The notes under the pieces: generated by a model | What the model was told of the DNA's origin: nothing | Seen by the model: the letters and a program-made list of their open reading frames with translations, nothing else | The model's database searches: none | In this document: positions 5,269-7,708 of the stretch, piece by piece | How positions within the stretch are numbered: position 1 is the first letter of the stretch | Layout of the letters: each line of letters opens with the position of its first letter | Assembly: GCA_027030285.1 (NCBI GenBank) | Contig: JALVFC010000461.1 | Location: 1-7,708 of the forward strand | Direction: 5' to 3' | Length of the DNA stretch: 7,708 nucleotides | Origin: Thiotrichaceae bacterium | GTDB taxonomy: Bacteria > Pseudomonadota > Gammaproteobacteria > Thiotrichales > Thiotrichaceae | Position numbers and translations under genes: made by a program

Positions 5269-5961
5269 ATGAAACAAAGCTCTTTAAAACTCGCTACGAT
5301 TATACTCTTTGGAGTCTTGGGACTTACTGGCTGCCTATCGAGTAACAGCAATGCTGAAAGCACTGAACAGGCTAAAGCCACTTCTACTGCTCCCACATTT
5401 ATTGAAGGTAAACATTACGTTGATATCTTCCCTGAAATGAATACCGATGCAGAAAAGGGCAAGATTGAGGTTATTGAGTTGTTCTGGCTGGGGTGTCCAC
5501 ACTGCTATGCACTGGAACCTACCATTAAGGAATTCATAAAGAACAAGCCTGATGATGTGGAATTTAAACAAGTCCCCGCTGTACTGAATCCTCAATGGGC
5601 ATTTCACGCCAAAGCCTTTTACGCAGCCAAAGCTCTGGATCCCACGAATCAGCACCACCTGATTGACAAACTGTTTGATGAAATCCACAAAAAACACAAC
5701 CGCCTGAATACGCCAGAAAAACTGGAAAAGTTTTTTACCGAGCAAGGCTACAGTAAGGCAAAATTTAATAACGCACTGCACTCCATGGCAGTCAGTGCTG
5801 CCATGAGTCATGCAAACACAATCAGCACAGAATCCCAGGCCACTGCTGTCCCTACACTGATTATCAACGGCAAATATCGCACTAGTGCCTATATGGCAGG
5901 TGGTGAAGAGAACCTGATAAAAGTGATGAATATGCTAATCGAGAAAGAGAGGAAGCAATAA
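5269..5961 (+). CDS. dsbA: DsbA-family thiol:disulfide oxidoreductase, predicted lipoprotein
   Basis: A periplasm-facing thioredoxin-fold oxidase that introduces disulfides into exported proteins. The active site is CPHC at residues 76-79, within ELFWLGCPHCYALEP, the typical DsbA dipeptide; the cis-proline loop is AVPT with Pro195; the helical insertion lies about 110-180. Total length is 230. The N-terminus has a signal ending LTGC at 19-22, a good lipobox, so Cys22 should be lipidated; the next residue is Leu, not Asp, favouring outer-membrane sorting under the E. coli rule. A low-complexity Ser/Thr/Ala linker (about 24-42) then tethers the domain. Most studied DsbA proteins are soluble, though lipoprotein DsbAs are known, for example in Neisseria. 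AGGA lies 8-9 nt before the ATG. coq7 starts one base after its stop. Confidence 0.94.
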   Translation: MKQSSLKLATIILFGVLGLTGCLSSNSNAESTEQAKATSTAPTFIEGKHYVDIFPEMNTDAEKGKIEVIELFWLGCPHCYALEPTIKEFIKNKPDDVEFKQVPAVLNPQWAFHAKAFYAAKALDPTNQHHLIDKLFDEIHKKHNRLNTPEKLEKFFTEQGYSKAKFNNALHSMAVSAAMSHANTISTESQATAVPTLIINGKYRTSAYMAGGEENLIKVMNMLIEKERKQ

Positions 5962-5962
5962 T

Positions 5963-6607
5963 ATGCGCAGCCTCTCTGCCCTTGACCGCCTGATTAATGA
6001 AGTCGATCAATCACTCAGAACGGTATTCGCAACACCTCCCACCACGGAGCGCCCCTACCCGGCAGAAAACATTACCGAGAGCACACCATTAAGCAACGAT
6101 GAGCGAAAACTGGCAGCCAGCCTGATGCGTATTAATCATGCTGGTGAAGTATCTGCACAGGGCTTATATAGAGGACAAGCCATCACAGCCAAACGCGAGG
6201 ATATTCGCGAACAGATGGAACGCTCAGCGGCAGAAGAGAATGATCACTTATACTGGTGTGAAAAGCGCATTCGCGAGTTAGACAGCCACAAAAGCTTTTT
6301 GAACCCCGTCTGGTACTGGGGCTCTTTCAGCATTGGCGCACTGGCAGGAATGGTCGGTGACAAATGGAGCCTGGGGTTTGTTAAGGAAACCGAGGATCAG
6401 GTAGTCCGCCACCTGGACAGCCACATCACCAGGCTACCTGCCAACGACCTGCCTGATATGGCTATTCTGCAGAAAATGAAAGAAGACGAGCAACATCACG
6501 GAGATATCGCTGTGCAAGCGGGTGGGGCAAAGTTGCCCTGGCCGATTCGCAAGATTTCAATGCCGCTAACATCAAAAATCATGACCGCATTAAGTGCTCG
6601 TATCTGA
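5963..6607 (+). CDS. coq7: Coq7 di-iron demethoxyubiquinol hydroxylase
   Basis: Coq7 hydroxylates 2-polyprenyl-3-methyl-6-methoxy-1,4-benzoquinol, the penultimate step of aerobic ubiquinone synthesis, at the inner face of the cytoplasmic membrane. The 214-residue length is normal for the bacterial, single-unit form. The carboxylate-bridged di-iron ligands are all visible in the ferritin-like bundle: Glu62 (NHAGEVSAQGLY), Glu92 and His95 (EENDHLYW), Glu144 (ETEDQVV), Glu176 and His179 (DEQHHGD). A hydrophobic stretch around 117-131 (WYWGSFSIGALAGMV) probably sits in the membrane. GAGAGGAAG precedes the ATG by 7 nt inside the end of dsbA, so the two are likely one transcript. Its 3' end overlaps the convergent ubiK by 18 bp. 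Coq7 replaces UbiF of enterics, which helps place the organism. Confidence 0.96.
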   Translation: MRSLSALDRLINEVDQSLRTVFATPPTTERPYPAENITESTPLSNDERKLAASLMRINHAGEVSAQGLYRGQAITAKREDIREQMERSAAEENDHLYWCEKRIRELDSHKSFLNPVWYWGSFSIGALAGMVGDKWSLGFVKETEDQVVRHLDSHITRLPANDLPDMAILQKMKEDEQHHGDIAVQAGGAKLPWPIRKISMPLTSKIMTALSARI

Positions 6608-6874
6608 TTCCTGACTCTCCTCATCACTTGATAGCTTCGCTTCAAGTTCAGAAACCACCTTTTCCAGTGCCTCCAGCTTTTCCCGTGTCCTGAGCAATAC
6701 GGCATTTTGAATATCAAACTCTTCACGAGTAACCAGATCCATCTTCTTCAGCTGGCTTTGTAAACCGCTACGCAAGTTATTTTCAATATCCTCTCTTACC
6801 TTATCGACAGAGTCAGGGAGCAGCCCTGACAAACGTCCCGCCAGATCTTCAAGGGGTATTTTGGGTGCATTCAT
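6590..6874 (-). CDS. ubiK: UbiK (YqiC/BMFP family), ubiquinone biosynthesis accessory factor
   Basis: A 94-residue cytoplasmic protein of the membrane-fusogenic BMFP family. In E. coli, UbiK is an accessory factor that with UbiJ supports aerobic ubiquinone synthesis, probably by acting with the Ubi complex and lipids; homologues form trimers through a C-terminal coiled coil. Seen here: N-terminal amphipathic segment LEDLAGRLSGLLPDSV at 8-23, the family core MDLVTREEFDIQNAVLLRTREKL at about 45-67, then a heptad-like coiled coil (LEALEKVVSELEAKL) and an acidic Ser/Glu tail. GAGG lies about 9-10 nt before the ATG. It overlaps the end of convergent coq7, a gene of the same pathway, and is divergent from hemF. 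Length fits the family. Confidence 0.92.
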   Translation of the reverse strand: MNAPKIPLEDLAGRLSGLLPDSVDKVREDIENNLRSGLQSQLKKMDLVTREEFDIQNAVLLRTREKLEALEKVVSELEAKLSSDEESQESDTST

Positions 6875-6904
6875 TATGTCTTACCTCATCGGAACAAAGT
6901 CTAC

Positions 6905-6912
6905 AGTATAAT
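6905..6912. promoter_or_regulatory. Overlapping back-to-back -10 boxes for ubiK and hemF
   Basis: Plus-strand TATAAT at 6907-6912 (perfect) faces hemF. Minus-strand TATACT at 6905-6910 (5 of 6) faces ubiK. Neither has a good -35 at 16-18 bp, so an activator or some other -35 contact would be needed. If used, hemF would carry a leader of about 75 nt and ubiK one of about 24 nt. Confidence 0.5.
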
Positions 6913-6939
6913 TGCTTGCGACATGAGGTGCATAACATT

Positions 6940-6984
6940 ATGCTTACGGAGGCACTTGTGCAATCCACAGACAACCCAAACTGA
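6940..6984 (+). other. Candidate leader ORF in frame with hemF
   Basis: An ATG at 6940 opens a 14-codon frame (MLTEALVQSTDNPN) ending in TGA at 6982-6984. Within the same frame, GTG at 6958 has a strong GGAGG site (6948-6952) at 5-nt spacing and would give eight codons. The frame is the same as hemF, and only three codons separate its TGA from the hemF ATG, which itself has a poor ribosome-binding site. It may couple translation into hemF; it may also be chance. Confidence 0.4.
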
Positions 6985-6993
6985 GTACACCCT

Positions 6994-7708
6994 ATGTCTA
7001 CACCCAATATCGACGCAGTAAAAAACTACCTTCTTGATCTTCAGGATCGTATCTGCCAGGGACTGGAACAAGCCGATACCAAAGCCCGCTTTCAGGAGGA
7101 TAACTGGCAGCGTGAAGCTGGTGGCGGTGGACGCACCCGTGTACTATCAAATGGTAAAGTTTTTGAACAGGCTGGCGTTAATTTCTCTCATGTCTTTGGT
7201 GCCAACCTGCCTGCTTCTGCTACAGCTCATCGTCCCGAACTCGCTGGAAGAAACTTTCAGGCAGTAGGGGTTTCACTGGTGATCCACCCGCATAACCCCT
7301 TCATCCCGACGTCTCATGCCAATGTGCGATTTTTTATCGCCGAAAAGGAAGGTGCAGAGCCAATCTGGTGGTTTGGTGGAGGTTTTGACCTGACACCCTA
7401 CTACGCTTTTGATGAAGATTGTCAACAGTGGCATCAAACAGCTTTTTCCGCCTGTGAACCGTTTGGTGAGGAAGTCTATGAAAAATATAAAAAATGGTGT
7501 GATGAATATTTCTATCTAAAACACCGAGGGGAAACTCGCGGCATAGGAGGTCTGTTTTTTGATGACCTGTTTGAATGGGGTTTTGACAAATCCTTCGCAT
7601 TTATGAAAAGTGTGGGGGATCACTACCTGAAAGCCTATTTACCTATCGTAGAAAAAAGGAAAGATACTCCCTATGACGATCAGCACCGGGATTTCCAGTT
7701 ATATCGTC
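6994..7708 (+). CDS. hemF: Oxygen-dependent coproporphyrinogen III oxidase, truncated by window edge
   Basis: HemF uses O2 to decarboxylate two propionates of coproporphyrinogen III, giving protoporphyrinogen IX in haem synthesis; it is a cytoplasmic dimer. The first 238 of about 300 residues are visible. Highly conserved blocks match E. coli closely: NWQREAGGGGRTRVL near 37-51, FEQAGVNFSHVFG near 57-69, PASATAHRPELAG near 73-85, HPHNPFIPTSHANVRFF near 98-114, WWFGGGFDLTPYY near 124-136, KKWCDEYFYLKHR near 166-178 and RGIGGLFFDDL near 182-192. I chose ATG 6994 because STPNIDAVKNYLLDLQD aligns at the N-terminus with the E. coli form. Its ribosome-binding site is weak (GAG 8 nt away), whereas a short upstream frame has a strong one. 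Its location beside cytochrome and ubiquinone genes fits an aerobic respiratory theme. Confidence 0.97.
   Translation, partial: MSTPNIDAVKNYLLDLQDRICQGLEQADTKARFQEDNWQREAGGGGRTRVLSNGKVFEQAGVNFSHVFGANLPASATAHRPELAGRNFQAVGVSLVIHPHNPFIPTSHANVRFFIAEKEGAEPIWWFGGGFDLTPYYAFDEDCQQWHQTAFSACEPFGEEVYEKYKKWCDEYFYLKHRGETRGIGGLFFDDLFEWGFDKSFAFMKSVGDHYLKAYLPIVEKRKDTPYDDQHRDFQLYR

Noticed and set aside
5335..5811. 158-codon minus-strand frame inside dsbA
   Set aside because: The plus strand encodes a complete DsbA with CPHC and the cis-Pro loop; the opposite frame has no motif, promoter or ribosome-binding site.

Overview
The window looks like core chromosome of a gammaproteobacterium outside the enteric group. 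The pointers are the ratA-rnfH cluster divergent from smpB, an E. coli-type MurB, EngB next to a di-haem cytochrome c4 and a DsbA (an order I recall from Pseudomonas-like genomes), ubiquinone made with the di-iron hydroxylase Coq7 rather than the flavoenzyme UbiF, plus UbiK and oxygen-dependent HemF. Genus and order cannot be named from this sequence alone. No transposase, integrase, CRISPR array, tRNA or rRNA is visible, and all reading frames look intact.

Layout. (1) Positions 1-1248, minus strand: a tightly overlapping run ratA -> rnfH -> murB, with murB cut by the left edge. (2) Position 1291 onward, plus strand: smpB, divergent from ratA across 42 bp. A perfect -10 box ends 6 bp before the smpB ATG, so the smpB mRNA may be leaderless. 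(3) Positions 1770-4130, minus strand: engB -> an AGCS-family sodium:amino-acid symporter -> an unrecognised tryptophan-rich 80-aa protein whose stop codon overlaps the smpB stop tail to tail. (4) Positions 4131-4403: a 273-bp divergent regulatory region with a striking 44-nt perfect hairpin. (5) Positions 4404-6607, plus strand: cytochrome c4, then a DsbA predicted to be a lipoprotein, then coq7 one base later. (6) Positions 6590-6874, minus strand: ubiK, overlapping the end of coq7. (7) Position 6994 onward, plus strand: hemF, cut by the right edge, preceded by a tiny in-frame upstream ORF with a strong ribosome-binding site.

How the genes fit together. The right half serves aerobic respiration: a periplasmic electron carrier (cytochrome c4), an oxidative protein-folding factor that c-type cytochrome maturation may need, two ubiquinone-pathway proteins (Coq7, UbiK) and an oxygen-dependent haem-synthesis enzyme (HemF). 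The left half holds ribosome and envelope housekeeping: SmpB (trans-translation), EngB (50S assembly), MurB (peptidoglycan) and RatA/RnfH.

I found no convincing undescribed multi-gene system. The items most worth a second look are non-coding or small: the 4311-4354 hairpin, the in-frame leader ORF before hemF, the probable leaderless smpB start with an A9 tract, the lipoprotein form of DsbA, the small tryptophan-rich gene, and overlapping back-to-back -10 boxes at two divergent gene pairs.
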